Part shown: positions 9,215 through 17,958 of the stretch, piece after piece
How the letters are laid out: each line of letters opens with the position of its first letter
How positions within the stretch are numbered: position 1 is the stretch's first letter
DNA from: Lewinellaceae bacterium
Lineage (GTDB): Bacteria > Bacteroidota > Bacteroidia > Chitinophagales > Saprospiraceae
NCBI GenBank assembly: GCA_016716135.1
Contig: JADJWX010000009.1
Coordinates: 62,001 to 126,000, forward strand
DNA: 64,000 nucleotides
Direction of reading: 5' to 3'
The notes under the pieces: generated by a model
Seen by the model: only the letters and a program-made list of their open reading frames with translations
What the model was told of the DNA's origin: nothing
The model's database searches: none
Made by a program: the position numbers and the translations under genes

Positions 9215-10210
9215 TCAACGACAACTGCCTTTTGATAAAATATAGCGGCCCGGGGCCGGGTTGCTGATTTGGAATTGGTAGGTCAGCGCCAGCGACTGGA
9301 GTACATCCTCAATGGGTTGATTGGTCAGGGGCGCCGTATGCAGGCATTGCCGCATTTCCGTATTCCGGAGTATGATCGAAACGGCGTAAAAATCTTCGAG
9401 ATCCGAAATAACATCCTTCAGCGGGGTGCGTACGAATTCGAGGCCGCCGGCCTGCCAGGCTAATTCATTGAATGTGCGCACCTTTGAAAGCCGGACTTCC
9501 GACTGTTGGATTTGATAAATTGCCTTGTCACCACCGGTCAGCAGCACACCTTTTGATTTTGGGTCTGGCGTGTACCGGACTTTACCATCGCGCACCAGGA
9601 TACTGGTGGCATCCTTGTTTGTGCGGACATTAAACCGCGTTCCCAAGACTTCCACTTTTCCGTTTTCGGGGAGTTCAACCCGAAAGGGCTGATGGGGCCG
9701 GTGGGCCACTTCGAAATACGCTTCGCCGTCCAATTTCACCAGGCGCTGCGCATCAGCGAACACCGCAGGGTATTCCAGTTTGGCATTTTGGCGAAGCCAA
9801 ACCACCGTTCCATCGGGTAAGGTAATTTGCCGTTTGCCCTGACCGGAAGCATGTTCGATCAGCATCGTTGCGGATACCGGCATCAGTTGTTGAATCCCCC
9901 ATACGGACACCAGAATCACAGCAATGGCCGCAGCAGCCCGAAACGCCCAGTTGCCCAAAGGCACAACACGGGCCGGCGATTTGTCGGCGGTGTGCATGCG
10001 GGATTGTACCTGACGAAATTCCGCATCCATATCGAGTGAAAGCGCCGGACGGGTCTCTGTACTTTTTTCCCAAAGCAATTGAAACTGCTGCGCAAGCCGG
10101 GCATTATCTTCCGACTGGTTGATCCAGCCGGTCAGCATTTCCAATTCACTGGCGTTAATTTCGCCGGTGAAACGCTTGTTAAGCAGCAGTACAAAGTCAA
10201 AATCTTGCAT
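9215..10210 (-). CDS. FecR-family anti-sigma factor (DUF4974)
   Basis: The product is 331 residues. The cytoplasmic N-terminal part (1-90) includes a helical region that should hold the sigma factor. A single TM at about 92-112 (AVILVSVWGIQQLM) is followed by the FecR beta domain with QITLPDGTVVWLRQNAKLEY and KLDGEAYFEVAH. The C-terminal DUF4974 region (about 255-325) has the LEDFY...LTNQPIEDVLQSLAL pattern and resembles an STN domain. It receives the signal from the TonB receptor encoded downstream and controls the ECF sigma encoded upstream. The gene order sigma-fecR-receptor is the standard Bacteroidota arrangement. Confidence 0.92.
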   Translation of the reverse strand: MQDFDFVLLLNKRFTGEINASELEMLTGWINQSEDNARLAQQFQLLWEKSTETRPALSLDMDAEFRQVQSRMHTADKSPARVVPLGNWAFRAAAAIAVILVSVWGIQQLMPVSATMLIEHASGQGKRQITLPDGTVVWLRQNAKLEYPAVFADAQRLVKLDGEAYFEVAHRPHQPFRVELPENGKVEVLGTRFNVRTNKDATSILVRDGKVRYTPDPKSKGVLLTGGDKAIYQIQQSEVRLSKVRTFNELAWQAGGLEFVRTPLKDVISDLEDFYAVSIILRNTEMRQCLHTAPLTNQPIEDVLQSLALTYQFQISNPAPGRYILSKGSCR

Positions 10211-10301
10211 GATGTTCCGTTTTCAGCTTGGGGAATGTTTTCAAATGATTTTTTAAAGCAGTTGGAATACGTGTGGAAGACAACCTGTTCAACAAAATCC
10301 C

Positions 10302-10910
10302 CTACCCCAAATGCAACCAATATAGCACCCAAATGACAACCGACGACAAATCGGGATGTTTCAGCAATGCCTCCCGCAGCATCTTCATGGCTTTTGTGAT
10401 CTGATTTTCGATAGTTTTTACAGAAATTCCCAATTGCTGCGCAATTTCCTTGTGAGACAGTTGTTCAAACCGGCTGAGCGAAAAAACCAGCCGGCATCTT
10501 TCGGGGAGTTGCCGGATTGCTTCCTGCAGCGCAGCTTCGAGTGAATCCTGTTCATTATTGTGGCGTGTATCCTGCGGCGTGGAGTCTTCCAAATCAGCCC
10601 AGTACGCCGGAGTATCCTGTAAAAGCGTGCGGCGGTTTGCCTTTATAAAATTCAGTGCCTTGTTTATACCTGCCCGTCGCAGGTAGGCCCGCAAAGACGT
10701 GTGTATCTCCAGTGTTTCACGTTTACGCCACAATTCAACAAAAACTTCTTGCGCCAAATCTTTACAGGTATCCAGGTCCGGAATGTACTGGTAAACATCG
10801 CCTATGATCAAGGAATAGTACTGATCAAAAATACTTCGGAGGGCAGATTCATCGCCTCTGCGAAGGTCTGCTAACCATTGAAGTTCCGTTTTCCCGGCGT
10901 CTGTCGACAT
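10302..10910 (-). CDS. ECF RNA polymerase sigma-70 factor
   Basis: The product is 202 residues. Sigma region 2 occupies about residues 18-90, with DLAQEVFVELWRKR as the core-binding helix. Region 4 occupies about residues 120-180, with LPERCRLVFSLSRFEQLSHKEIA and the helix-turn-helix GISVKTIENQITKAMKMLR. It lacks regions 1 and 3 and so belongs to the extracytoplasmic-function group. It is the first gene of the unit with fecR (91-base gap), the STN receptor and the DUF4249 lipoprotein. The C-terminal extension (VVIWVLYWLHLG) is hydrophobic, as seen in many Bacteroidota ECF factors. Confidence 0.93.
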   Translation of the reverse strand: MSTDAGKTELQWLADLRRGDESALRSIFDQYYSLIIGDVYQYIPDLDTCKDLAQEVFVELWRKRETLEIHTSLRAYLRRAGINKALNFIKANRRTLLQDTPAYWADLEDSTPQDTRHNNEQDSLEAALQEAIRQLPERCRLVFSLSRFEQLSHKEIAQQLGISVKTIENQITKAMKMLREALLKHPDLSSVVIWVLYWLHLG

Positions 10911-11183
10911 GATTTAGAAGGCTGAAATTAGAAAAAATTACATAAACTGCTGATTATTAATATTTGGAATGCCGGCAGCATTTCAACTCCTTAAAAAACA
11001 AAGACAACGCAATGTCGGATTCTGTAAAATATAGTTTCAAAAACCTCCGGTTTTTAAATCATCTGCTGCAAATAGCAAAAAGTCTCCGAAAAAAATTTTC
11101 CGGAACGTCGTAGGGGATTTGCCGGTCGGGGCTGTCTTTACTTTCGAACATGAATATTACTGCTTAAATTACTCTGCTCTACA

Positions 11184-11870
11184 ATGGACACAAAAACTAC
11201 TTTACCCGTTTTCGACAGTAATCCGCTTTTTGCGGTATTGGCCCCGGACGAATTCGCCTTGTTGCAACAAACGGCAACGATGCATTCCTACACAAAACAT
11301 CAGGTGTTGTACAAGCCGGGGCAAAGTGCCACAAAAGTTTATTTTCTGATGAAGGGGACGGTGAAAGTAGCCGTTCATGCAGAGAAGAAAGACATTATTA
11401 AGTATGTGGTGCGCCCTGGCAATTTGTTTGGCGAATCTTGTTTGACGGGAGAAGCTCAACGGCGCGATTTTGCCTACGCAATGGAAGATACCGCACAGGT
11501 AATTGAACTGGATGCCCAGGCCTTAATTTCCATTATGCGCAAAAACTTCGCCTTTGCCCAGTCGCTCCTGCACTTTCTCGGCGAACGGCTCCGTTATACG
11601 GAAACACAACTTGAAAAAGTCGTGTTGAAAGATTCAAAAAGCCGCATACTGGAGTTTTTGCATCAAATGGGGATTGAACACGGTAAGCAAATCGGGTACG
11701 AAACGCTGGTGAAGCACAACATGACACACCAGGATATCGCCGACCTGACCGGTACAAGCCGGCAAATGGTTACCGCGGTTTTGAATCAATTGAAGCGTTC
11801 CAACGTGTTGTATTTCAATCGCAAAAAGTTCCTTTTCAGGGATTTGGATGCGCTTCCCCTGGCCGGCTAA
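11184..11870 (+). CDS. Crp/Fnr-family transcriptional regulator
   Basis: The product is 228 residues. An N-terminal cyclic-nucleotide-binding-like beta-roll (about 20-130) contains VYFLMKGTVKVAV and the RPGNLFGESCL turn. A C-terminal winged helix (about 150-220) contains MTHQDIADLTGTSRQMVTAV as the recognition helix region. No Fnr-type cysteine cluster is seen at the N-terminus, so oxygen sensing by an iron-sulphur cluster is unlikely. The ligand is unknown. It is monocistronic, followed by a GC-rich hairpin at 11927, and divergent from the ECF sigma gene across a 273-base gap. Confidence 0.9.
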   Translation: MDTKTTLPVFDSNPLFAVLAPDEFALLQQTATMHSYTKHQVLYKPGQSATKVYFLMKGTVKVAVHAEKKDIIKYVVRPGNLFGESCLTGEAQRRDFAYAMEDTAQVIELDAQALISIMRKNFAFAQSLLHFLGERLRYTETQLEKVVLKDSKSRILEFLHQMGIEHGKQIGYETLVKHNMTHQDIADLTGTSRQMVTAVLNQLKRSNVLYFNRKKFLFRDLDALPLAG

Positions 11871-11926
11871 CATCAACTTAAGAAAGTTAACAGTTTTGCT
11901 TCATACGATAGAATGGGTTTTCTGCG

Positions 11927-11960
11927 GCGGCGTGCAATGGCACGCCGCTTGCTTTTTAAA
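11927..11960 (+). terminator. Intrinsic terminator after the Crp/Fnr gene
   Basis: A perfect nine-base GC stem (11927-11935 with 11940-11948) closes on the tetraloop AATG. It is followed a few bases later by a run of T. Confidence 0.75.
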
Positions 11961-12057
11961 AAATTACCTTTTTTTAAAAAAAGACGTCATATGGCGCAAT
12001 CTTCGCTGTAAAAACACGCTAAAACCCTGAAATTTGGCCAAGACAAACGACTTCCGC

Positions 12058-13848
12058 ATGAAACAATTATTTACTCTTTCCCTGCTGATACTCTTTTCCT
12101 GGTCCAAATTATTGAGCCAGGCCGAACAAGACCTGCCACGCGGCTACTCCCCGGCTGAAAAAGCACAGCTGTTATCCAAAAAATTTGAGCCTTTTTTCCC
12201 GGAGGGTTTTTCCGGCCCGCCACCGGTGCCAGTCCGCGCAATGGGTGAATGGGAAGAGTTACAAGCCCTGCTTATTTCCTGGCAAGCCAGCGACAATTCG
12301 CGCCGGGATATTTTGACCGAGATTGTACGGGCTGCCCGCCAAGAATGTAAGGTGGTGGTATGTTGCGACAACCAGTTTGTGCTTACTTCCGCGCAAAATT
12401 ATCTGGTCAGTAAAAATGTCGACATCAGCTCCAATGTTGAATTTCTGCTTGTGCCGAACAACTCCATTTGGATCCGCGACTATGGTCCAAATTGTGTGTA
12501 TGCTAACGGTACCGACTCCCTGTTTTTTATTGATTGGCGGTACAACCGACTTACCCGGCCTAAAGACGACACGCTTTCCAATACAGTGGCAAAGCACCTG
12601 AATATTCCGTTATTTACCACCTCGTCGGCGCCGGCCGATCTGGTGCATACCGGCGGCAATTTTATGTCGGACGGCTGGGGCACTGCCTTTTCCTCCAGTC
12701 TTATTCTGAATGAGAATGCCCCCGGCAACCTCTACGGAGTTAGTGTAAAAACGGAATCTCAAATAAACGGAATCATGCAGGAATACATGGGTATCAACAA
12801 ATACATCAAGATGGCTCCGTTGCCCTATGACCTAATCCACCATATTGATATGCATATGAAATTGCTCGATGAAGAAACAATACTGGTCGGGAAATACCCA
12901 GACGGCGTAGCGGATGGCCCTCAGATTGAGGCCAATATCCAGTATGTATTGAGCAATTTCAAGTCCGTTTTCGGTACCCCCTACCGGATCATCCGGATAC
13001 CGATGCCGCCCGATAACGGTTTTTATCCGGATTCCGACGGCGACTACCGAACATATGCCAATGCTGTTTTTGTAAATAAAACCGTTTTAGTGCCATTTTA
13101 TGAGGAGCGATTTGACACCACGGCCCAACGGATTTGGGAGGAATGTTTGCCCGGGTACAATATTGTTGGGATCAACAGCAATGCCATCATTTCTTCTTTT
13201 GGCGCCATTCATTGCATTACCAAAGAGGTAGGCGTATCGGATCCGGTGCATATCGTCCACCAAAAACTGCCGTGCCTCGACAATGCCCAATACCTGGAGT
13301 ATCCGGTGTGGGCACATATTTCCCACCGGAGTGGTATTGCATCTGCAAAAATTTATTTCACCACCGACCTGAGTCAGCCCTGGCAGATGGTTGACTTGCC
13401 GTATTACCCCTTAGACGACACGATATGGAATTACCACGGGTTTATTCCGCAGCAAAGCGCCGGCAGTACGGTATATTATTACATTGAAGCAACTGCCAAT
13501 AACGGTAAAACGATCACCCGGCCTTTGGTAGCGCCGCAAGGTTACTGGCAGTTTTGTGTGACCGAATCAGTTAACGCACCTGAAATTCCGACCGTAGAGT
13601 TGGCCTCTGTGTACCCTAATCCGGCATCCGCGATCACGGTTATCCCGGTTCACGCAAGCACTTCCACGCCCGGGCAAATAAATTTGTACAATACCTTGGG
13701 ACAATTAGTCCAACAGATATTTGCAGGGACATTCAGTGCCGGGAATACCAATTATTTTATTGATGCGTCTGGATTTCCCACCGGTACATACCTGGTGGAA
13801 TTGCGTAGTGGCAACCAGGCTTCAGTACAAAAACTGATCATTCGTTAA
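12058..13848 (+). CDS. Secreted agmatine/peptidylarginine deiminase-family protein with T9SS type A sorting domain
   Basis: The product is 596 residues from the ATG at 12058, which opens directly into a signal peptide (MKQLFTLSLLILFSW), so the upstream TTG start is rejected. The catalytic domain spans about 55-400. It shows EWEELQALLISW, WIRDYGPN, HTGGNFM, HHIDMHMKLLDEETILVG and GAIHCITKE, the last holding the nucleophilic cysteine. These are the guanidine-group deiminase motifs of the PAD_porph family, which includes agmatine deiminases and the secreted P. gingivalis peptidylarginine deiminase. A beta-sandwich linker follows, then a C-terminal T9SS type A domain (about 520-596; VYPNPAS, TYLVELRSG). 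Export through T9SS makes a protein or external substrate more likely than cytoplasmic agmatine. Confidence 0.88.
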   Translation: MKQLFTLSLLILFSWSKLLSQAEQDLPRGYSPAEKAQLLSKKFEPFFPEGFSGPPPVPVRAMGEWEELQALLISWQASDNSRRDILTEIVRAARQECKVVVCCDNQFVLTSAQNYLVSKNVDISSNVEFLLVPNNSIWIRDYGPNCVYANGTDSLFFIDWRYNRLTRPKDDTLSNTVAKHLNIPLFTTSSAPADLVHTGGNFMSDGWGTAFSSSLILNENAPGNLYGVSVKTESQINGIMQEYMGINKYIKMAPLPYDLIHHIDMHMKLLDEETILVGKYPDGVADGPQIEANIQYVLSNFKSVFGTPYRIIRIPMPPDNGFYPDSDGDYRTYANAVFVNKTVLVPFYEERFDTTAQRIWEECLPGYNIVGINSNAIISSFGAIHCITKEVGVSDPVHIVHQKLPCLDNAQYLEYPVWAHISHRSGIASAKIYFTTDLSQPWQMVDLPYYPLDDTIWNYHGFIPQQSAGSTVYYYIEATANNGKTITRPLVAPQGYWQFCVTESVNAPEIPTVELASVYPNPASAITVIPVHASTSTPGQINLYNTLGQLVQQIFAGTFSAGNTNYFIDASGFPTGTYLVELRSGNQASVQKLIIR

Positions 13849-14022
13849 TATTGGTGACCAGTTAAATCCAACCTGCGTCTAAATGCCCGGATTGAAATTA
13901 TATTTTCAACCCGGAATGATTCCTGGCATCGAACAAAATTTAATTACAGGCGTTACGACAAGCGCCGGGATTAAATTTTTCAAAAAAAACAGTTCAAATC
14001 CGAGCCCTCACTTCAAATTTTA

Positions 14023-14054
14023 TTGACATCGGCGCTTTTGAAGTTGTACCTTTG
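14023..14054 (+). promoter_or_regulatory. Promoter of rpoD (-33 TTG / -7 TACCTTTG)
   Basis: TTGACA starts at 14023 and TACCTTTG lies at 14047-14054, with 21 bases between TTG and TA. This matches the Bacteroidota housekeeping promoter. The rpoD ATG follows 29 bases later. Confidence 0.7.
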
Positions 14055-14082
14055 CGCCGAAATTTTCACACACTAACTGCAC

Positions 14083-14952
14083 ATGAGGCAATTAAAGATT
14101 ACGAAGTCCATAACCAATCGCGAAAGCCAGTCGCTGGAGAAATACCTTCAGGAAATTGGTAAAGTGGACCTCCTTACCCCCGAAGAAGAAGTAGATTTAG
14201 CAAAACGAATCAAACAAGGCGACCAAATTGCCCTTGAAAAACTGACAAAAGCCAACCTTCGTTTTGTGGTATCCGTTGCCAAACAGTACCAAAACCAAGG
14301 CCTCAGCCTTTCCGACCTTATCAATGAAGGCAACCTGGGTCTGATCAAGGCGGCTCAACGTTTTGATGAAACCCGTGGTTTCAAGTTCATTTCCTATGCT
14401 GTATGGTGGATTCGACAATCCATTCTTCAGGCATTGGCAGAGCAAAGCCGTATCGTTCGTTTGCCCCTGAACAAGGTCGGTTCGCTCAACAAAATCAACA
14501 AAGCCTTTTCTGAGCTGGAACAAACCTACGAACGCGAACCCAGCCCGGAAGAATTGGCTGAACTGCTTGAAATCACTTCCGATGAAGTAGAAACCACCCT
14601 TGGTGTGGCGGCCCGGCACGTATCGATGGATGCTCCCTTTGTGGAAGGAGAGGATAATTCCCTGCTCGACGTTTTGGAAAACACTGCTATGCCCGGCACC
14701 GACCAGCATCTGGACTATGCGGATTCACTGCGCCGGGAAATTGAGCGGTCACTCAGTACCCTGACCGACCGCCAATGCGATGTAATCAAGTTATACTTCG
14801 GAATTGGCGTTGAGCACCCGATGTCTTTGGAGGATATTGGAGAAAAATTTGGATTGACCCGCGAACGGGTCCGACAGATCAAGGATAAAGCCATTAACAA
14901 ACTGCGTGCAACAAGCCGGAGCAAATTGCTGAAAACCTACCTCGGCTCCTAA
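14083..14952 (+). CDS. rpoD: Primary RNA polymerase sigma factor
   Basis: The product is 289 residues, the short form of the housekeeping sigma factor characteristic of Bacteroidota, which lacks the large region 1.1 of E. coli RpoD. Region 1.2 contains SLEKYLQEIGKVDLLTPEEE. Region 2 contains NLRFVVSVAKQYQNQGLSL, DLINEGNLGLIKAAQRFD and FISYAVWWIRQ. Region 3 is about 135-200. Region 4 contains MSLEDIGEKFGLTRERVRQIKDKA. It directs core promoters of the TTTG / TAnnTTTG type seen repeatedly in this window, including its own. It is transcribed alone and ends at a strong hairpin at 14979-15024. Confidence 0.97.
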   Translation: MRQLKITKSITNRESQSLEKYLQEIGKVDLLTPEEEVDLAKRIKQGDQIALEKLTKANLRFVVSVAKQYQNQGLSLSDLINEGNLGLIKAAQRFDETRGFKFISYAVWWIRQSILQALAEQSRIVRLPLNKVGSLNKINKAFSELEQTYEREPSPEELAELLEITSDEVETTLGVAARHVSMDAPFVEGEDNSLLDVLENTAMPGTDQHLDYADSLRREIERSLSTLTDRQCDVIKLYFGIGVEHPMSLEDIGEKFGLTRERVRQIKDKAINKLRATSRSKLLKTYLGS

Positions 14953-14978
14953 ACCCCGGGGCAGTTCCTTGATTTTAT

Positions 14979-15030
14979 AACAAAGTGGCCTGTACTGCGA
15001 AATTGCTGTACAGGCCACTTTGTTTATTAG
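14979..15030. terminator. Bidirectional terminator after rpoD
   Basis: Seventeen-base arms (14979-14995 and 15008-15024) are perfectly complementary around a 12-base loop, with A/T-rich flanks on both sides. The hairpin lies between the converging rpoD and lipoprotein genes and can serve both. Confidence 0.8.
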
Positions 15031-15048
15031 TAATCCGGAGCGAACGCG

Positions 15049-15474
15049 CTATAGCTTAATAAATTTTACCCTGCGAGATTTGGCGAACACATTTACAGGA
15101 TCGTCAATAGTGACTTTCAACTCCAGAACATCAGACGAATGTTCGACAACTTCCCAGGTCCCCTGCAGATAAACCACGGGCGGAACCGGTTTGGCCACTA
15201 CGATTTCATAAACGGCGCTGCTGGGATTTTCCCATTTGCCTTCCTGCGCAATTCCATTGGGGTTGATGATTGCGATGGTATTGTCGGCATTGAATTCAAA
15301 CTCGTAGCCGGTAAAAAGACTAGTGCTGTCCGTTAAATCTTTATCCACATTTTCAAATTCTAACAGGGAAACTACCCAGGTATCGGCATTTTCAGGTTGA
15401 TCATCGGTGGATTTTCCGCAGCCGAAAGCAAACAGCAGACAAATAAAAAGTGCGGGGATAAGCGGTTTTTGCAT
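15049..15474 (-). CDS. Small lipoprotein of unknown function
   Basis: The product is 141 residues from the ATG at 15474. A lipoprotein signal peptide ends in LLFAFGC, with lipidation expected at residue 19. The mature part is beta-rich, with a NADNTIAIINPNG then EGKWENPSS pattern reminiscent of lipocalin-like Bacteroidota lipoproteins. That resemblance is weak. It lies 44 bases downstream of the coiled-coil gene and may be the last gene of a pyrG transcript. No specific function is claimed. Confidence 0.7.
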   Translation of the reverse strand: MQKPLIPALFICLLFAFGCGKSTDDQPENADTWVVSLLEFENVDKDLTDSTSLFTGYEFEFNADNTIAIINPNGIAQEGKWENPSSAVYEIVVAKPVPPVVYLQGTWEVVEHSSDVLELKVTIDDPVNVFAKSRRVKFIKL

Positions 15475-15518
15475 AACATTAAAATTAAAAGGTGAGTGAA
15501 TGTGCATGGAACAATGTG

Positions 15519-16193
15519 CTACTCGATTATTTGGTGAAAACGTTCTACATCGCTGTCAATTTTACTAACCATGGCTGTACAGGCAGCCAGGTAACCGCGT
15601 TGGGCGGCTTCGATTTTACCCTGTTCGCCGGCGATTTCCTGGTTCAGGGATTCGATTTGTTGGATAGCCGCTGCTATTTCCTTTTTGAGCTGCTCGATTT
15701 GTTGGGTTTTGGCTTCGCTTTCCTGTTGTAATTTCTGTATAAGATCCCGCCGGCCGGCAATTTCCGCTTCCGATTTTTTTTGGACCACAGATTCAAAATT
15801 CGCCTTATCCTGAAGGATCGTTTCTTTGTATTTACCCGCCGATTCGATCAGGATTGGTTTGCTCAAGCCCTGAATTTTTAAAGAGGCAAACACGGCTTTC
15901 ATACGCGCCTCTTCGTCAGAAATATGTGCTTCCAGCGTATCCATTGTTTTCCAGAATTCAAAATAATCGGGCCCCGGAAGGTTCGCTTGTTCAAACAGGC
16001 GCTCAAAATGCTTTTCAAACTTGGAAAGGTCTGCATCAGACATTGGTGCGGGCTGAGGCGTAGCCTTGGGTTTACTGGCAGGTTGTGCGGCTACAGGTTC
16101 CGGCGCAACACTTTGCTGCGCATTTTTTGCAGTAGCATCTTTTTCATCGAGTATTACAAAAAGACTGATTGCCTTGCGGAAAAAACTGGACAT
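15519..16193 (-). CDS. Coiled-coil protein of unknown function
   Basis: The product is 224 residues. The N-terminus (MSSFFRKAISLFVILDE) is followed by an Ala/Pro/Lys-rich linker (residues 18-50) and a helical region. A long coiled coil at about residues 140-205 is dominated by Glu, Gln, Lys and Ile (QQIEQLKKEIAAAIQQIESL). There is no signal peptide or membrane segment. It is 54 bases downstream of pyrG on the same strand. I do not recognise the family. A structural or scaffolding protein is compatible with what is seen, but this is not evidence of function. Confidence 0.7.
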   Translation of the reverse strand: MSSFFRKAISLFVILDEKDATAKNAQQSVAPEPVAAQPASKPKATPQPAPMSDADLSKFEKHFERLFEQANLPGPDYFEFWKTMDTLEAHISDEEARMKAVFASLKIQGLSKPILIESAGKYKETILQDKANFESVVQKKSEAEIAGRRDLIQKLQQESEAKTQQIEQLKKEIAAAIQQIESLNQEIAGEQGKIEAAQRGYLAACTAMVSKIDSDVERFHQIIE

Positions 16194-16247
16194 AAACTAC
16201 GTGTCAATTAGGCTGCTAAAAAAAACACCGGCACTAAGATACCGGAA

Positions 16248-17849
16248 CTATCCGATACAGGCGCGCACAAATTCCACGAACAGCGGGTGCGGTTTTTCCA
16301 CGGTGCTCTTCAACTCCGGGTGAAACTGCACGCCCACAAACCACTTGTGCGATTTCAACTCCATGATCTCCACCAGGTTTGATTCCGGGTTTACACCAGA
16401 GGGAAGCATACCGGCTTCGGTGAATTTTTCCAGGTACTGGTTGTTAAATTCCCAGCGGTGCCGGTGCCGTTCTTCAATATTTGTTCGGTGGTAGGCGGCA
16501 TAAGCCTGCGTCTTTTTCTGGATAGTGCACGGGTATTTTCCAAGGCGCATAGTGCCGCCCTTTTTGGTCACCTTTTTTTGATCCGCCATTAAATCGATTA
16601 CCGGATGCGGCGTTTTTTTATCCACTTCCGTGGAGGCTGCTCCTGCCAGCCCAAGGACATTCCGCGCAAATTCAACGCATGCCGTTTGCATCCCCAGGCA
16701 AATACCAAAAAACGGCACATCATTTTCGCGTGCATAACGAATTGCCAGCAACTTGCCTTCGATGCCACGTTCGCCAAACCCGGGTGCAACCAAAATTCCG
16801 TGCAACGATTCCAGCACTTTACTCACATCTTTATAATTCCCTTCAAGGTCTTCTGCATGTACAGGCACAACATTCACCTTGCATTCATTGACGGCGCCCG
16901 CATGTACAAATGCTTCGTAAATTGACTTATAGGCATCGGGCAGCTCATTGTATTTGCCAATCAGGCCAATGGATATTTCGTGCATCGGGTTTTTCAACTT
17001 GCCCAAAAAGGCCTTCCAGGAATTCAGATTGGGCTCCCGGCGGTCGCTGAGATGGAGTTTGGAAATCACCACGGCATCCAGCCGTTCCTTAAGGAGCAAA
17101 AGTGGCACGTCATAAATGCTGTCGGCATCCAAAGCCTCGATGACCGACGACATTTCCACATTGCAAAATAAGGCAAGCTTGCGCCGGATTTCAGGCCCCA
17201 AATGGTGTTCTGTGCGGCAGGCAAGAATATCCGGTTGTACGCCTAAGCTGAGCAATTCTTTTACCGAGTGCTGAGTGGGTTTAGTCTTGAGTTCCTTGGC
17301 CGCACGAAGGTAAGGTACCAGGGTAAGGTGGATGACCAGGCAATTGTCGCGCCCAAGTTCCCAGCGTAATTGGCGAACCGATTCGACATACGGTAGCGAT
17401 TCAATATCGCCTACTGTTCCACCCAGTTCCGTGATCACAATTTCATTATTACCGGTTTGCCCCAGGAGCAGCATCCGGCGTTTTATCTCATCCGTGATAT
17501 GTGGAATTACCTGAACTGTTTTGCCGAGATAATCCCCTGCACGTTCCTTGTTAATCACTGTTTGGTAAACCGCACCTGTGGTTACGTTATTCGCCTTCGA
17601 CATGGGCGTATTCAGGAACCGCTCGTAGTGGCCCAGATCCAGGTCCGTTTCGGCGCCGTCATCGGTAACGTAGCACTCCCCGTGTTCATACGGATTTAGC
17701 GTGCCGGGATCGACATTGATGTATGGATCAAACTTTTGAATTGTTACTGAAAATCCGCGTGCCTGGAGTAATTTGGCCAGTGAAGCACAAAGAATACCTT
17801 TTCCGAGCGAAGAGGTAACGCCGCCCGTAACAAAGATGTATTTCGTCAT
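16248..17849 (-). CDS. pyrG: CTP synthase
   Basis: The product is 533 residues and makes CTP from UTP, ATP and glutamine. The N-terminal synthetase domain begins KYIFVTGGVTSSLGKGI (P-loop), followed by DPYINVDPGTLNPYEHGE and GGTVGDIESLPYVE. The C-terminal class I glutamine amidotransferase domain has the nucleophile in PFFGICLGMQTACVEFARNV and the His-Glu pair in GVQFHPELKST. Length is normal. It leads a likely unit with the coiled-coil gene and possibly the lipoprotein gene, and is divergent from lipB. A TACCTTTG box lies 26 bases upstream of its ATG. Confidence 0.97.
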   Translation of the reverse strand: MTKYIFVTGGVTSSLGKGILCASLAKLLQARGFSVTIQKFDPYINVDPGTLNPYEHGECYVTDDGAETDLDLGHYERFLNTPMSKANNVTTGAVYQTVINKERAGDYLGKTVQVIPHITDEIKRRMLLLGQTGNNEIVITELGGTVGDIESLPYVESVRQLRWELGRDNCLVIHLTLVPYLRAAKELKTKPTQHSVKELLSLGVQPDILACRTEHHLGPEIRRKLALFCNVEMSSVIEALDADSIYDVPLLLLKERLDAVVISKLHLSDRREPNLNSWKAFLGKLKNPMHEISIGLIGKYNELPDAYKSIYEAFVHAGAVNECKVNVVPVHAEDLEGNYKDVSKVLESLHGILVAPGFGERGIEGKLLAIRYARENDVPFFGICLGMQTACVEFARNVLGLAGAASTEVDKKTPHPVIDLMADQKKVTKKGGTMRLGKYPCTIQKKTQAYAAYHRTNIEERHRHRWEFNNQYLEKFTEAGMLPSGVNPESNLVEIMELKSHKWFVGVQFHPELKSTVEKPHPLFVEFVRACIG

Positions 17850-17874
17850 TGTAGGTTCGATTTGTTACGGGATA

Positions 17875-17882
17875 CAAAGGTA
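17875..17882 (-). promoter_or_regulatory. Candidate -7 box for pyrG
   Basis: On the minus strand this reads TACCTTTG, a perfect TAnnTTTG match, and implies a leader of under 25 bases before the pyrG ATG at 17849. Confidence 0.5.
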
Positions 17883-17958
17883 GGCACGCCAACTTAGAGC
17901 TTTGGTATGCTTACCGGGTTTTGTAAAAACAAGTTCACACTACTGCTGTTTTACTGCC

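Noticed and set aside
13976..14015. tRNA-like T-arm word (GTTCAAATCC) before rpoD
   Set aside because: No matching acceptor, D or anticodon stems can be drawn around it.
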